This document shows, piece after piece, positions 1 through 7,708 of a stretch of 64,000 bases of DNA. Both the position numbers and the translations under genes were made by a program. Each line of letters begins with the position of its first letter. Position 1 is the stretch's first letter. The DNA is taken from NCBI GenBank assembly GCA_044224605.1, contig JBGAKC010000021.1:1-64000 (forward strand), given 5' to 3'. The DNA is from UBA7672 sp044224605 (lineage in GTDB: Bacteria > Pseudomonadota > Alphaproteobacteria > Caulobacterales > Hyphomonadaceae). The notes beneath the pieces were generated by a model, which was not told the DNA's origin, made no database searches, and saw nothing but the letters and a program-made list of their open reading frames with translations.

Positions 1-381
1 CGCGTCGACGCTTGAGATCGCACCATCGAGCGGAGCAAAATTGGCGCAAACCTCAATCGGCGCGAACAGCAGGAAGGAGCGTCGCTCGGTAAAGAGGCCG
101 AGCGCGAGGCGCGAGCCGCAGGGCAACCCGGCGACGAGCGTACTCAGAGCGCGCCTGGCCGTATCGAGCCGGCTCACCGGCTTGCCGTCGGCCCCGGTAT
201 AGTCGCGCACGTTCATGCTGCCGGTGATGTCGACCACCGCCAGCACAGAGACACCGTCCCGCGTGAGCGAAAGCGGCTTCACGATGAAGCTCAAGGCGAC
301 GAGCAGGAGTGCGACGGCGAGCGGCCAGAACCGCTTGTCGCGCAGGTTGCGCCGGAGAAAGGCCTTTGCGGCGGCCGTCAT
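1..381 (-). CDS. VWA-domain membrane protein, C-terminus cut by window edge
   Basis: The open frame starts at an ATG (379-381) and runs off the left edge after 127 codons, with no stop. Residues about 15-32 form a hydrophobic membrane segment. After it comes VVDITGSMNVRD, a MIDAS-type metal-binding motif (DxTxS variant), so this is the start of a von Willebrand factor A domain facing the periplasm. Such proteins sit in MoxR/DUF58/VWA operons (MxaC/MxaL-like, BatA/BatB-like), which help metalloenzyme maturation or envelope stress. The ATG overlaps the stop of an upstream gene as ATGA, so it was translationally coupled. That upstream gene is now only a 13-codon tail. The family call is fairly secure; the exact subfamily is not. 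Confidence 0.72.
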   Translation of the reverse strand, partial: MTAAAKAFLRRNLRDKRFWPLAVALLLVALSFIVKPLSLTRDGVSVLAVVDITGSMNVRDYTGADGKPVSRLDTARRALSTLVAGLPCGSRLALGLFTERRSFLLFAPIEVCANFAPLDGAISSVDA

Positions 382-419
382 GGTGCACCCCGTGGCTGAC
401 CGGGGATGTCGGTCCAGAT
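378..419 (-). pseudogene. 13-codon tail of the gene originally upstream of the VWA gene
   Basis: Reading back from the TGA at 378-380 gives IWTDIPGQPRGAP. The same frame then hits a stop at 420-422, exactly where PEP synthase homology ends. The ATGA overlap with the VWA start shows this was a real coupled gene, probably a DUF4381-like or second VWA-operon member, whose 5' part was lost at the junction. The identity of the lost gene cannot be read from 13 residues. Confidence 0.45.
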
Positions 420-421
420 CT

Positions 422-2317
422 ACGTTTCAGCGCCTGGCATTCTAGGGCGAACCCCGCCTGGTAACGGGGTGAGTAATAGCGGGATGCGCCACGGAAGCCG
501 ATCATCGGGTTTTCTTCCTGAGGCTCGAACTGCGCTCCGCCCAGCAGATGTGCGTATTCATTGGTCTTGAAATCGCTGGTGCGGATGATGACGGGCTTGG
601 GATAAAAAGAAGCTGCAAGTCGGGCAAGGCCGCGAGCGAGCCGATCGACGAAGTATTCAGTCCGGTGGGAATATCCGAGTGTCAGCTCATCAATGCCGTG
701 TTTGACGGTCTCGTCCCTGAGCTGATCGAACTGGACCAGCGCCATGGGGTGGACTTTGATGTGATTGCTGATCACGAATTCCATGCGGGCGAGACCAACC
801 CCGTCCGCCGGCAGGCGCCACCAGCGAAAAGCGGCCGCCGGGTTTGCAAGGTTGAGCATCACTTTTGTTTCTGTCTTGGGAATCGAGCCGATGTCGACGT
901 TTGTCACTTCGATCCCGGCGATGCCCTCATAGACAAATCCTTCGCCGCCTTCGGCGCAGGAGATGGTGACTTCCTGCTCATCGTGCAGGATGGACATGGC
1001 CCCGCTGGCCCCGATCACGGCGGGCAGGCCAAGCTCCCGGCTGATGATTGCCGCATGCGACGTTCGTCCGCCGTGCTCAGTGATGATTGCCGCCGCGCGC
1101 TTCATGATAGGAACCCAGTCAGGGTCAGTCGTGTGGGTAACCAGCACGGATCCATCGACAAAGCGCCCGATGTCGCTCGCGCTTTCGATAAGGCAGACGC
1201 GACCGCTTGCGACAGCTTCCCCGATGCTGAGCCCGCTGGCCAGGGTGCGTCCCTTCGAGAGAATGCGATACGAGCGAATGACGCCTGCATCCCTGCGCGA
1301 CTGCACGGTCTCGGGGCGGGCTTGCAGGACATAGAGCTTTCCTGTGTCGCCAGCTTTGGCCCATTCGATGTCCATCGCGCATCCATAGTGGCGTTCGATG
1401 ATGCAGGCCCATCGCGCGAGAGCGAGAATGTCAGCCTCCTCCAGCGTGAACGATGCACGCTCATGCTTCGAGGTGGGGACATTGCGCGTCGCTTCCGCGC
1501 CGTCGCCAGCATAGATCATCTTGACTGATTTGCTTCCGAGCTTCTTCTCAATGATGGGTTTCAGCTGGGCGTTGGCCATCAGCGGCTTGAAGACCTGGTA
1601 TTCATCAGGGTCAACAACGCCCTTGACGACATTCTCACCGAGGCCGGGAGCGGCATTGATGACCACAACCTGGTCAAATCCGGTTTCGGTATCGACGGTG
1701 AACATAACGCCAGCCGCTCCAAGGTCGGAACGAACCATCTGCTGGATACCGACGGAGAGTGCGACTTTGAGATGGTCAATGTTTTGCGCCTTACGATAGC
1801 TGATAGCGCGATCGGTAAAGAGTGAGGCGAGGCACTTTCGGCATGCTGCAAGCAGCTCGCGTTCGCCCCTGACATTCAGATAGGTTTCCTGCTGTCCTGC
1901 GAAGCTGGCGCTGGGAAGATCTTCGGCAGTCGCGCTCGATCGTACTGCCACGGATGGGTTGGCGACGCCCACTCGGCGACCGAGTTCGCGATAGGCTTCA
2001 ACGATCGCGCGAGAGATTTCGTCCGGCCACTGTGCCTGCACGATCAGTCCGCGTATCGTCGCGCCAGCCTCTGCAAGTGTGATTTGGCCAGCTTCCAGAC
2101 CGAATATTGCGTCCTCAACGGGCGCGCGAAGATTGTTAGCGTCGATGAATTCCCAGTAGGCGCTGGTGGTTGTGGCAAATCCTCCAGGAACCGTGACGCC
2201 GACCTTTGCGAGCTTCTGCACCATTTCGCCAAGAGAGGCGTTCTTGCCTCCGACGCTGGCAACGTCATTGCGCCCTATTGCTTCAAACCAAACAATCCGT
2301 GGCGCCTGCGGCTCCAT
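422..2317 (-). pseudogene. ppsA: Phosphoenolpyruvate synthase, 3'-truncated
   Basis: PEP synthase makes PEP from pyruvate and ATP for gluconeogenesis. The start is the ATG at 2317, preceded by GGGAG about seven bases away; the longer open frame upstream has no similarity. Visible in order are the ATP-binding domain (VGGKNASLGEM; RSSATAEDLPSASF), the swivelling phosphohistidine domain (GGRTSHAAII), and the start of the PEP-binding barrel (NPMIGFRGASRYY). Homology stops after ...QALKR, about 632 residues into a family of about 790. The frame then runs into unrelated sequence and reads through to position 53. The missing part normally carries the GSNDLTQ segment and the catalytic cysteine, so the product should be inactive. 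The joint lies at an AGATCT (416-421). Confidence 0.82.
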
Positions 2318-2771
2318 TTGGTCGCTCCCATCGCATGCCGCCATTTGGCTTTTCTTGGCAAGCTGCGCTTTGATTTCCCGCAAACAAGCGGCCAAAGCAT
2401 AGCACACAAACCGTTGCTCACATGAGCGGTCGCGATTTCCCCGGGGCCTCCTGCGTCGGCTGAACGCATCCAGGATGGACGGATGCCAATCACGGGCCGG
2501 ATCAGGAGGTTTGGACAACTTTGACGCCGCGGGGCTCGCCTGGGGAGCGCTTCAGGGCTGCAGAGCGACGTCGGATGGATGGCGGTGTCGTTCACCGCCA
2601 ATTCTTGTGTTCTGATGATCGTCTATAGATCAGACTTTTGAGCCCGTGAAAAAATATTGTATCTTCAGGCGCCAGAAAATTCGGCGGCATTCTCGTTGGT
2701 CGTTCTGACTGGCGACATTTATGTCTTGGGTGGATCAACGTGCTCCCTGGACAAGGAACAAGCGAGTGGGA
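2318..2771. other. Intergenic region with two inverted repeats
   Basis: No convincing gene lies here; the open frames are short and unlike any family. It holds the promoter and leader of ppsA, reading left. A perfect 8-bp stem with a 5-base loop lies at 2580-2600 (arm TGGCGGTG), followed on the plus strand by a weakly T-rich stretch. A second inverted repeat, TCTGAT...ATCAGA, spans 2611-2634. The stem could be a terminator left without its gene, which would fit a second rearrangement joint somewhere in this gap. Confidence 0.4.
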
Positions 2772-3020
2772 ATGAGCGCCTACCAGGTCAGCGGGCAGGA
2801 GCGACGCGTGAGGCGGCTGGGACGGCGCTATGGCGTCAGTCTTATGAAGTGCGAGAAACCGTTCGGAAAAGTGCTTCAGCACGGCGGCTACATGCTGCGT
2901 GACGACGACACGCGGAAGATCGTGTTCGGACACAAGGGCTACGAGTATTCGGCCACGCTGGACGAGGTTGAGGACTTCCTCCTGGCGCAACCGAAGTATC
3001 GCGACGACGAAGAAGACTAG
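2772..3020 (+). CDS. Small conserved-looking hypothetical protein
   Basis: The product is an 82-residue soluble protein rich in charged residues, with an acidic tail (RDDEED). I do not recognise a family. The ATG at 2772 is chosen because residues after it look evenly folded (the GYEYSATLDEVEDFLLAQ segment near the end), but its Shine-Dalgarno (GTGGGA) is very close; an upstream ATG at 2721 would give 99 residues and has no ribosome site. There is no signal peptide or membrane segment. It overlaps the end of the convergent lipoprotein gene by four bases. Confidence 0.5.
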   Translation: MSAYQVSGQERRVRRLGRRYGVSLMKCEKPFGKVLQHGGYMLRDDDTRKIVFGHKGYEYSATLDEVEDFLLAQPKYRDDEED

Positions 3021-3379
3021 GTCTTCGGCTGCTCGGGCAGCTTCGTGAAATCGCCGAGCTGGCATGGCGTGCCCGCATTCTGCACATGGATCGTCTGCAT
3101 ATTCGAGCAGACGAGATTGCCGGAGACTTCCCAGGAAAAGCCCTGTTCGAACTTCAGGCCAGAGCAGGCATGCGGCAGCTTGTTCGACCAGATCTCGCCA
3201 TTGCGGAGCGTGAAGCGGATTTCCTGATCGCTGACGATGTCCTGCTTCGCGATGTCGGTCGGACGGATGCAAGATTTGGCGATGCTCGTCGCGCCAGCGG
3301 GCGTATCAGCCGGGGCGGACGAGCTGCAGGCGGCGAGACAGGCGGTTGCGAGTGCGCCGAGAAGTGTTGTCGGTTTCAT
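3017..3379 (-). CDS. Small lipoprotein, DUF6491-like
   Basis: The start is the ATG at 3379 behind AGGAG; the longer frame upstream is not supported. The N-terminus is a classic lipoprotein signal (LLGALATACLAACSSS; lipobox LAAC), so the mature protein of about 100 residues should be anchored in the envelope. The mature part has four or more cysteines and alternating short strands (IRFTLRNGEIWSNKLPHAC, GLKFEQGF, CQLGDF), a pattern that resembles the DUF6491 family of alphaproteobacterial lipoproteins. Function is unknown. The DUF assignment is from memory of the pattern and is moderate. Confidence 0.68.
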   Translation of the reverse strand: MKPTTLLGALATACLAACSSSAPADTPAGATSIAKSCIRPTDIAKQDIVSDQEIRFTLRNGEIWSNKLPHACSGLKFEQGFSWEVSGNLVCSNMQTIHVQNAGTPCQLGDFTKLPEQPKT

Positions 3380-3603
3380 GGGTTTCTCCTTCGCCTGGTC
3401 TGCCCCGGAAGATTGGGCGGTTCGGCAGCGTGTTATCGCGCCGGGATGGCAAGCCTCCATCGAATTTTCCTCGAACCGCTCACAGCTCTCTTTCGCGCCA
3501 AGTGCGAGGGCCGTTTGCGAGGTCAGAAGTTCATGATATGTTCTCTTCGTGGATTGGGCGGAAGGCGGAGTGTGTATGAACCGCTCGCGTTGAGGAGACA
3601 GTC

Positions 3604-4182
3604 ATGTCCGCAACAGACCGGTTGTTTTTCGCCCTTTTTCCGCCCGTGACGACGGCGGCGCGTGTCTATGCGCTGCAGCAGGATTTGCGGGTACGGCATG
3701 GATTGTGGGGAAGGGCCCTCGCGATCGAGCGGTTGCAAGTCACGCTCTGTCATGTCGGCGATTATGTGGGGCTTCCCGCACAGATCGTCGCGACGGCGCG
3801 CGAGGCGGCCAGCCGGGTGAGCGCGTCGGCGTTCGATGTGACGTTCGACAGCGCACTGAGCTTTGCAGGGCGGCGCCGCAACCGGCCGTTTGTACTCAGG
3901 AACAGGCACGGCGCGTCGGGGGTAGTGGCGTTCCAGCGGCGGCTGGGCGCGGCGATGACGGCGTGCGGGCTTGGGAAATTCGTCAGGCCGTACACGCCGC
4001 ACATGACGCTGCTCTACGACACCGCCGACGTGACCGAACATTCTATCGAGCCGATCGGCTGGACTGCGAGCGAGTTTGTGCTGATCCACAGCATGCTCGG
4101 GCAAACGCGGCATGTCCGGCTCGGCGTGTGGCCGCTTGGGGAGCCGGCGGCGCGCACGCCGGTGCTGGAGGCCGCGATCTAG
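3604..4182 (+). CDS. 2'-5' RNA ligase / cyclic phosphodiesterase family protein with altered first HxT motif
   Basis: The product has 192 residues, the usual size for the 2H phosphoesterase family (ThpR/LigT). The opening DRLFFALFPP is typical. The two catalytic HxT motifs should lie near residues 45 and 133. The second is intact (PHMTLLYD), but the first reads LQVTLCHVGD, with Gln45 in place of the usual His. Both histidines are needed for the 2',3'-cyclic phosphodiesterase reaction in characterised members, so activity may be lost or changed. No obvious partner gene is nearby; it converges on the sigma-factor gene with a four-base overlap. Confidence 0.85.
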   Translation: MSATDRLFFALFPPVTTAARVYALQQDLRVRHGLWGRALAIERLQVTLCHVGDYVGLPAQIVATAREAASRVSASAFDVTFDSALSFAGRRRNRPFVLRNRHGASGVVAFQRRLGAAMTACGLGKFVRPYTPHMTLLYDTADVTEHSIEPIGWTASEFVLIHSMLGQTRHVRLGVWPLGEPAARTPVLEAAI

Positions 4183-5423
4183 CTGGACAGGCGCGCCTTG
4201 CGTTTTTGCAGGAAGACGCGAACAGAAGGATCGCGTTCGAGGCCGATGGCCATATCATAGGCTTCTGCGGCTTCGTCATTCGAGCCTGTGCGTGCGAGCA
4301 GGTCGGCGCGGGCAGCCCAGTAGGACTGGTAGTCGCCGAGGCGTGAGTCCGCTGCGGGGTCGGGCAGGGCGGCGAGGCCTGCTTCGGGGCCTTCAACCTC
4401 GGCGATGGCGAGCGCGCGATTGATAGCGATGATGGAGGAGCCGGCGAGGAGTTGCAGGGCGTCGTAGAGCGCGACGATGTCGGACCAGGTGTTGCGACCC
4501 GTCATGCAGCGATGCGCGTGAGCGGATTGCAGTGCGGCTTCCAGTTCATAGCGGCCGAGGTCAGAGTTCCTGCTCGCGCGGCGAAGCAGCCTGTCGGCTT
4601 CGGCAAGCAGTTGGGCATTCCAGAGAGACGTGTCCTGGTCGGCCAGGGGAACATAGTCGCCTTCAGGCGTGCGGCGCGCAGGGCGGCGAGCCTCAGCATG
4701 GAACATCAGCGCAGCGAGGCTGAGTGCTTCGGGCTCGCTGGGCATGAGTTCAGTGAGGAGACGGGCGAGGAACAGGCTCTCCCCGGTTAGATTGCTGCGG
4801 ACGGCGTCGGCGCCTGCCGGATCGCTCCAGCCTTCGGAGAAAGCGGCGTAGATCGCATCAAGCACGGCGGAGAGGCGTTCGGGCAGTTCAGCGCGATCCG
4901 GGATGGCGAAAGGGATGCCGGCGGCGCGGATCTTGTCTTTTGCGCGCACGAGGCGTTTCGACATTGCAGCCGGCGATGTGAGGAAGGTCGAGGCGATGAT
5001 GTCGGCGCTGAGGCCCATCACGGTCTGCAGGATCAGCGGGGCGCGGACGCTTTCCTCGATCGCCGGGTGGGCGCACGCGAACATGAGCGCGAGGCGCTGG
5101 TCGGGGATGTCGGCGTGCTCAACAGCGCCAAGTTCGTCCTGTATCAGCTGCACCTGCGGCGTGGCTGCTTCGCCTGTTTTCCGGCGGCGACCCGCGTCGA
5201 TCAGCTTTCGCCGCGCGACGATCATCAGCCAGGCTTCGGGGTTCCGCGGCGGGCCCGTGCGTGGCCATTCGGTCATCGCCGCGGCGAATGCGTCAGACAG
5301 CGCATCCTCCGCGGCGGCGACATCGCGCGAACGGGCGGCGAGAAAGGCGACAAGCTTGCCATAGCTCCGGCGGGCGACAGTCTCCGCTGTCTCAGCTGCG
5401 CCGCCTTCACTCGGCACGATCAC
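4179..5423 (-). CDS. ECF RNA polymerase sigma factor, ECF42-type with C-terminal TPR-like extension
   Basis: The product has 414 residues, about twice the size of a plain ECF sigma factor. The N-terminal ~170 residues hold sigma2 (AEDALSDAFAAAMTEWP, NPEAWLMIVARRKLID) and sigma4 (LILQTVMGLSADIIASTFL, MSKRLVRAKDKIR). The rest is an alpha-helical extension with repeats of the TPR kind (INRALAIAEVEGPEAGLAAL, YWAARADLLARTGSNDEAAEAY). This architecture, and the coupled upstream YCII gene with a DGPF-like motif, match the ECF42 group, where the C-terminal extension is reported to matter for activity and no classical anti-sigma is found. Its ATG overlaps the YCII stop (ATGA). Confidence 0.9.
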   Translation of the reverse strand: MIVPSEGGAAETAETVARRSYGKLVAFLAARSRDVAAAEDALSDAFAAAMTEWPRTGPPRNPEAWLMIVARRKLIDAGRRRKTGEAATPQVQLIQDELGAVEHADIPDQRLALMFACAHPAIEESVRAPLILQTVMGLSADIIASTFLTSPAAMSKRLVRAKDKIRAAGIPFAIPDRAELPERLSAVLDAIYAAFSEGWSDPAGADAVRSNLTGESLFLARLLTELMPSEPEALSLAALMFHAEARRPARRTPEGDYVPLADQDTSLWNAQLLAEADRLLRRASRNSDLGRYELEAALQSAHAHRCMTGRNTWSDIVALYDALQLLAGSSIIAINRALAIAEVEGPEAGLAALPDPAADSRLGDYQSYWAARADLLARTGSNDEAAEAYDMAIGLERDPSVRVFLQKRKARLSS

Positions 5424-5767
5424 ATTTCCCAGACGGGTCGCACTTCCACGATGCCGTGCGAGGCGCCGGGGCAGCGAGCAGCCCAGGACAGTGCTTCGTC
5501 GAGGTCCTTCACGTTGAGCAGGTAGTAGCCGCCGAGCTGTTCCTTGGTGTCGGCATAGGGACCGTCCTGCACCCTGGTCTTGCCGTCGGTGACCGCAACG
5601 CGCGTGGCCTCGACGCTGTCGCGCAGGCGGTTGGAGCCGACATAGACGCCGGCTTTGCGGAGCGCCTCGCCATAGGCAATGTACTGCTTCAGGCCTTCCT
5701 GTTGCGCGGTCTCCGGCATCTTGTTCCAGGCGCCTTCCTCACTGTAGAGCAGCAGCAGGTATTGCAT
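5420..5767 (-). CDS. YCII-related DGPF-type protein, partner of ECF42 sigma
   Basis: The product has 115 residues and starts at the ATG at 5767 (GAGGG about eight bases upstream), not at the longer frame. It has the ferredoxin-like YCII fold pattern: MQYLLLLYSEE at the start and VQDGPYADTKEQLGGYY in the middle, a variant of the DGPF motif that names the family. DGPF genes are the usual targets and neighbours of ECF42 sigma factors. Biochemical function is unknown. It is first in the operon, with the sigma gene following by a four-base overlap, so the pair is probably autoregulated from the promoter at 5816-5842. Confidence 0.88.
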   Translation of the reverse strand: MQYLLLLYSEEGAWNKMPETAQQEGLKQYIAYGEALRKAGVYVGSNRLRDSVEATRVAVTDGKTRVQDGPYADTKEQLGGYYLLNVKDLDEALSWAARCPGASHGIVEVRPVWEM

Positions 5768-5815
5768 GGTGTTTCCCTCATGTTTCGGGCGCGCATCATG
5801 CGTCGCCGGCACAGT

Positions 5816-5842
5816 GACGCGCGAGACCCGCGCATCTGGACA
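5816..5842 (-). promoter_or_regulatory. Candidate ECF42-dependent promoter
   Basis: On the minus strand TGTCCA (5837-5842) is followed after exactly 17 bases by CGTC (5816-5819), about 49 bases before the DGPF start codon. The motif described for ECF42 sigma factors, as I recall it, is TGTCGA at -35 and CGA/TC at -10, so this is one mismatch away. It fits autoregulation but is a short-motif match only. Confidence 0.42.
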
Positions 5843-5872
5843 TCGTCAAGGAAGAAAGTCGAGAAAGCCGGG

Positions 5873-6226
5873 ATGAGTTCGAAAATCTCGATCTACGGAC
5901 TTGCGACCTGCGACACGACCCGCGCGGCGCGAAAATGGCTGGAGGCCAAGGGGATCGCCCACGGCTTTCATGACGTGCGCGAGGACGGGCTCACGAAGAG
6001 GCAGGTGGAAGGCTGGGTGAAGCAACTCGGCTGGGATAAGCTGCTCAACAAGGCGAGCACGACCTGGCGGGAGCTGCCGGAGAAAGAGAAGGACCGTGTC
6101 GACGAGAAGAAGGCGGTCGCCCTTCTGCTGGCGCATCCGACGCTGGTGAAGCGGCCCGTGCTGGATCGCGGCGGCCAGCTGACGCTGGGCTTCAAGCCGG
6201 CGAATTACGAGCAACTGTTCGCCTGA
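5873..6226 (+). CDS. ArsC/Spx-family protein (YffB-like)
   Basis: The product has 117 residues, the normal size for the ArsC/Spx/YffB thioredoxin-fold family. Residues 7-20 (IYGLATCDTTRAAR) carry the single N-terminal cysteine (Cys13) followed by T and R as in YffB-type proteins. The end RPVLDRGGQLTLGFKPANY is the family's conserved C-terminal region. Such proteins are putative glutathione- or glutaredoxin-linked reductases; the true arsenate-reductase role is not implied because no ars genes are near. The ATG at 5873 follows a GA-rich stretch. It is transcribed away from the DGPF-sigma operon. Confidence 0.85.
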   Translation: MSSKISIYGLATCDTTRAARKWLEAKGIAHGFHDVREDGLTKRQVEGWVKQLGWDKLLNKASTTWRELPEKEKDRVDEKKAVALLLAHPTLVKRPVLDRGGQLTLGFKPANYEQLFA

Positions 6227-6304
6227 TTTCCTGACATGGGTTGAGCCCCCGCTTGCTTTTCACTGCCCAGAACATATAGTGAACAAGTATTGAGGGCAAC
6301 CGGC

Positions 6305-7045
6305 TTGGATCCGACCACGCATCAGACGGTCAAGCTCAATGGGGGCGCAGACCTGCAAGGCTTCCGGCAGGCGCTGCGCATTTTGATCTGGTCTTTCATC
6401 ACGCCTGAGCAGATCACCTGGAAGACGCATGCAGGCGCGGACTGTTTCGGCGATCAGGCGCCTGCGCCTTATGGGGAGGCCGGCAAGCCAATCATCCTGC
6501 CGCGTACGGTCAGCAATCTGATCGAGCACGTAGTCTGCCACAGCGATCCGCGGAAGTACGAGCTGCTCTATGAGTTGGTGTGGCGAATGAAGGGCCCGGA
6601 TGAGCCTGATCCGTATGCCTTCGCCCGGCCCAAGGATGATCTGCTGCAGGCTCTGGAGCGCATGAAGGAGGATGTGGCGGAGGATATCCGCCGGATGCGC
6701 GAGCGTGTCCGTTTCAAGGAGATGCATGACCGGGTTGCGGACAATCGCTTCATCGCGTGGTTCGAGCCGGAGCATTTCATCATCGAGACGGCTGCGCCGG
6801 TGTTTGTCGATCGCTTCTGCTCGATCGACTGGACGATCCTCACCCCGAAAGGCTGCCTGTGGTGGGACAGGAAGGAGTTGGCGATCGGGCTGCCTGCGTC
6901 ACGTAAGGAGGTGCTCGAGGCGGAGGCGGCGTGCGTGAAATGGCGACCCCATCGCGCCAGCGTGTTCAACCCGACTCGCACCGAGATGGCGGATACGCGC
7001 TGGCGCCGGCAGACGAGACACTGGACGGAGACCGCCGCCGGCTGA
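6305..7045 (+). CDS. Stand-alone DUF4130 protein (DNA metabolism, UdgX-associated family)
   Basis: A protein of about 246 residues with the DUF4130 signature in order: ITPEQITWKT, LPRTVSNLIEHVVCHSDPRKYELLYELVWRM (conserved helix), VRFKEMHDRV, FIAWFEPEHFIIETAAPVFVDRF, and DWTILTPKGCLWWDRKEL. The family is linked to DNA repair: it occurs fused in front of UdgX-type uracil-DNA glycosylases or next to a radical-SAM partner. Neither is present here; the frame ends after a basic tail. There is no ATG. TTG at 6305 has GAGGG eight bases ahead and is preferred; TTG at 6290 is in frame too. Confidence 0.8.
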   Translation: MDPTTHQTVKLNGGADLQGFRQALRILIWSFITPEQITWKTHAGADCFGDQAPAPYGEAGKPIILPRTVSNLIEHVVCHSDPRKYELLYELVWRMKGPDEPDPYAFARPKDDLLQALERMKEDVAEDIRRMRERVRFKEMHDRVADNRFIAWFEPEHFIIETAAPVFVDRFCSIDWTILTPKGCLWWDRKELAIGLPASRKEVLEAEAACVKWRPHRASVFNPTRTEMADTRWRRQTRHWTETAAG

Positions 7046-7059
7046 ACGCCGCCTGAACA

Positions 7060-7080
7060 CAGGGCCTTGGAAAGGCCTGT
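7060..7080 (+). terminator. Possible terminator hairpin
   Basis: ACAG-g-GCCTT pairs with AAGGCCTGT across a three-base loop (nine pairs, one bulged G), 15 bases past the DUF4130 stop. There is only a weak pyrimidine tail (CTCTC), so termination is uncertain. Confidence 0.35.
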
Positions 7081-7177
7081 CTCTCAAAGATAAATCCGGG
7101 CAAGGGGCTTTGTCGCCAGATTGACCGTTGGGGGGCGGGGCATCATAGATTTGGTCAATCTGGCCCAGGACTTGATC

Positions 7178-7708
7178 ATGAAGACTGCAGCCATCCTGAT
7201 TTCGTTTTCTGCGCTGATGGTGTCGGCATGCGAGACCAATGAGCAGATGGGGCAAGTAATTGGCGGCCTAATTGGCGCTGGCGTTGGCTATGCAGCCGCG
7301 GGCGATGACGACGACACGGTGAAGGCCATTGCGGTAATCGCCGGCGCGGGTCTTGGCGCGTGGATCGGCGGCAATCTCGGACGTGGTCTCGACGAGCGCG
7401 AACGCGAGCGCATCGCGATGTCGACGCAAAACGTGCTGGGGGCCGACGTGCCGCGCAACTCGCCGTTGCGTTCTTCCAACGCTGCGATGGAGGCGACGCC
7501 GGGAGCGCCGAGCGCCCGCTGGACCAGCCCGACGCATCCGCAATCGGTTTCCGGCTCGTCGACGCTGGTGCAGGTATCCGGCAATGGCCGCAGCGGCGAG
7601 TGCCGTACGGTGCGCCAGCTTGTCGTGAAGAACGGCAAGGAGACGGTGGAAGACACCCCTTTCTGCCGGAACGATCCATCGAGTCCGTGGACGCCGGTTC
7701 AGGGATGA
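7178..7708 (+). CDS. Glycine-zipper surface lipoprotein (17 kDa antigen-like)
   Basis: The product has 176 residues. The ATG at 7178 is chosen over 7121 because it begins a good lipoprotein signal (MKTAAILISFSALMVSACE, lipobox VSAC). Next is a double glycine zipper (GQVIGGLIGAGVGYAAAG... AVIAGAGLGAWIGGNLGRGLD, about residues 26-75) typical of the Rickettsia 17-kDa surface antigen/OmpA-like 2TM family, followed by DERERERIAMSTQNVL as in that family. The C-terminal part contains RTVRQLVVKNGKETVEDTPFCRN, also family-like. Likely an outer-membrane lipoprotein. It is coupled by ATGA to the secreted ClpP-fold gene. Confidence 0.85.
   Translation: MKTAAILISFSALMVSACETNEQMGQVIGGLIGAGVGYAAAGDDDDTVKAIAVIAGAGLGAWIGGNLGRGLDERERERIAMSTQNVLGADVPRNSPLRSSNAAMEATPGAPSARWTSPTHPQSVSGSSTLVQVSGNGRSGECRTVRQLVVKNGKETVEDTPFCRNDPSSPWTPVQG

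Noticed and set aside
2318..2518. N-terminal extension of ppsA to 2518
   Set aside because: The first 67 codons have no PEP synthase similarity, and the ATG at 2317 has a good ribosome site.
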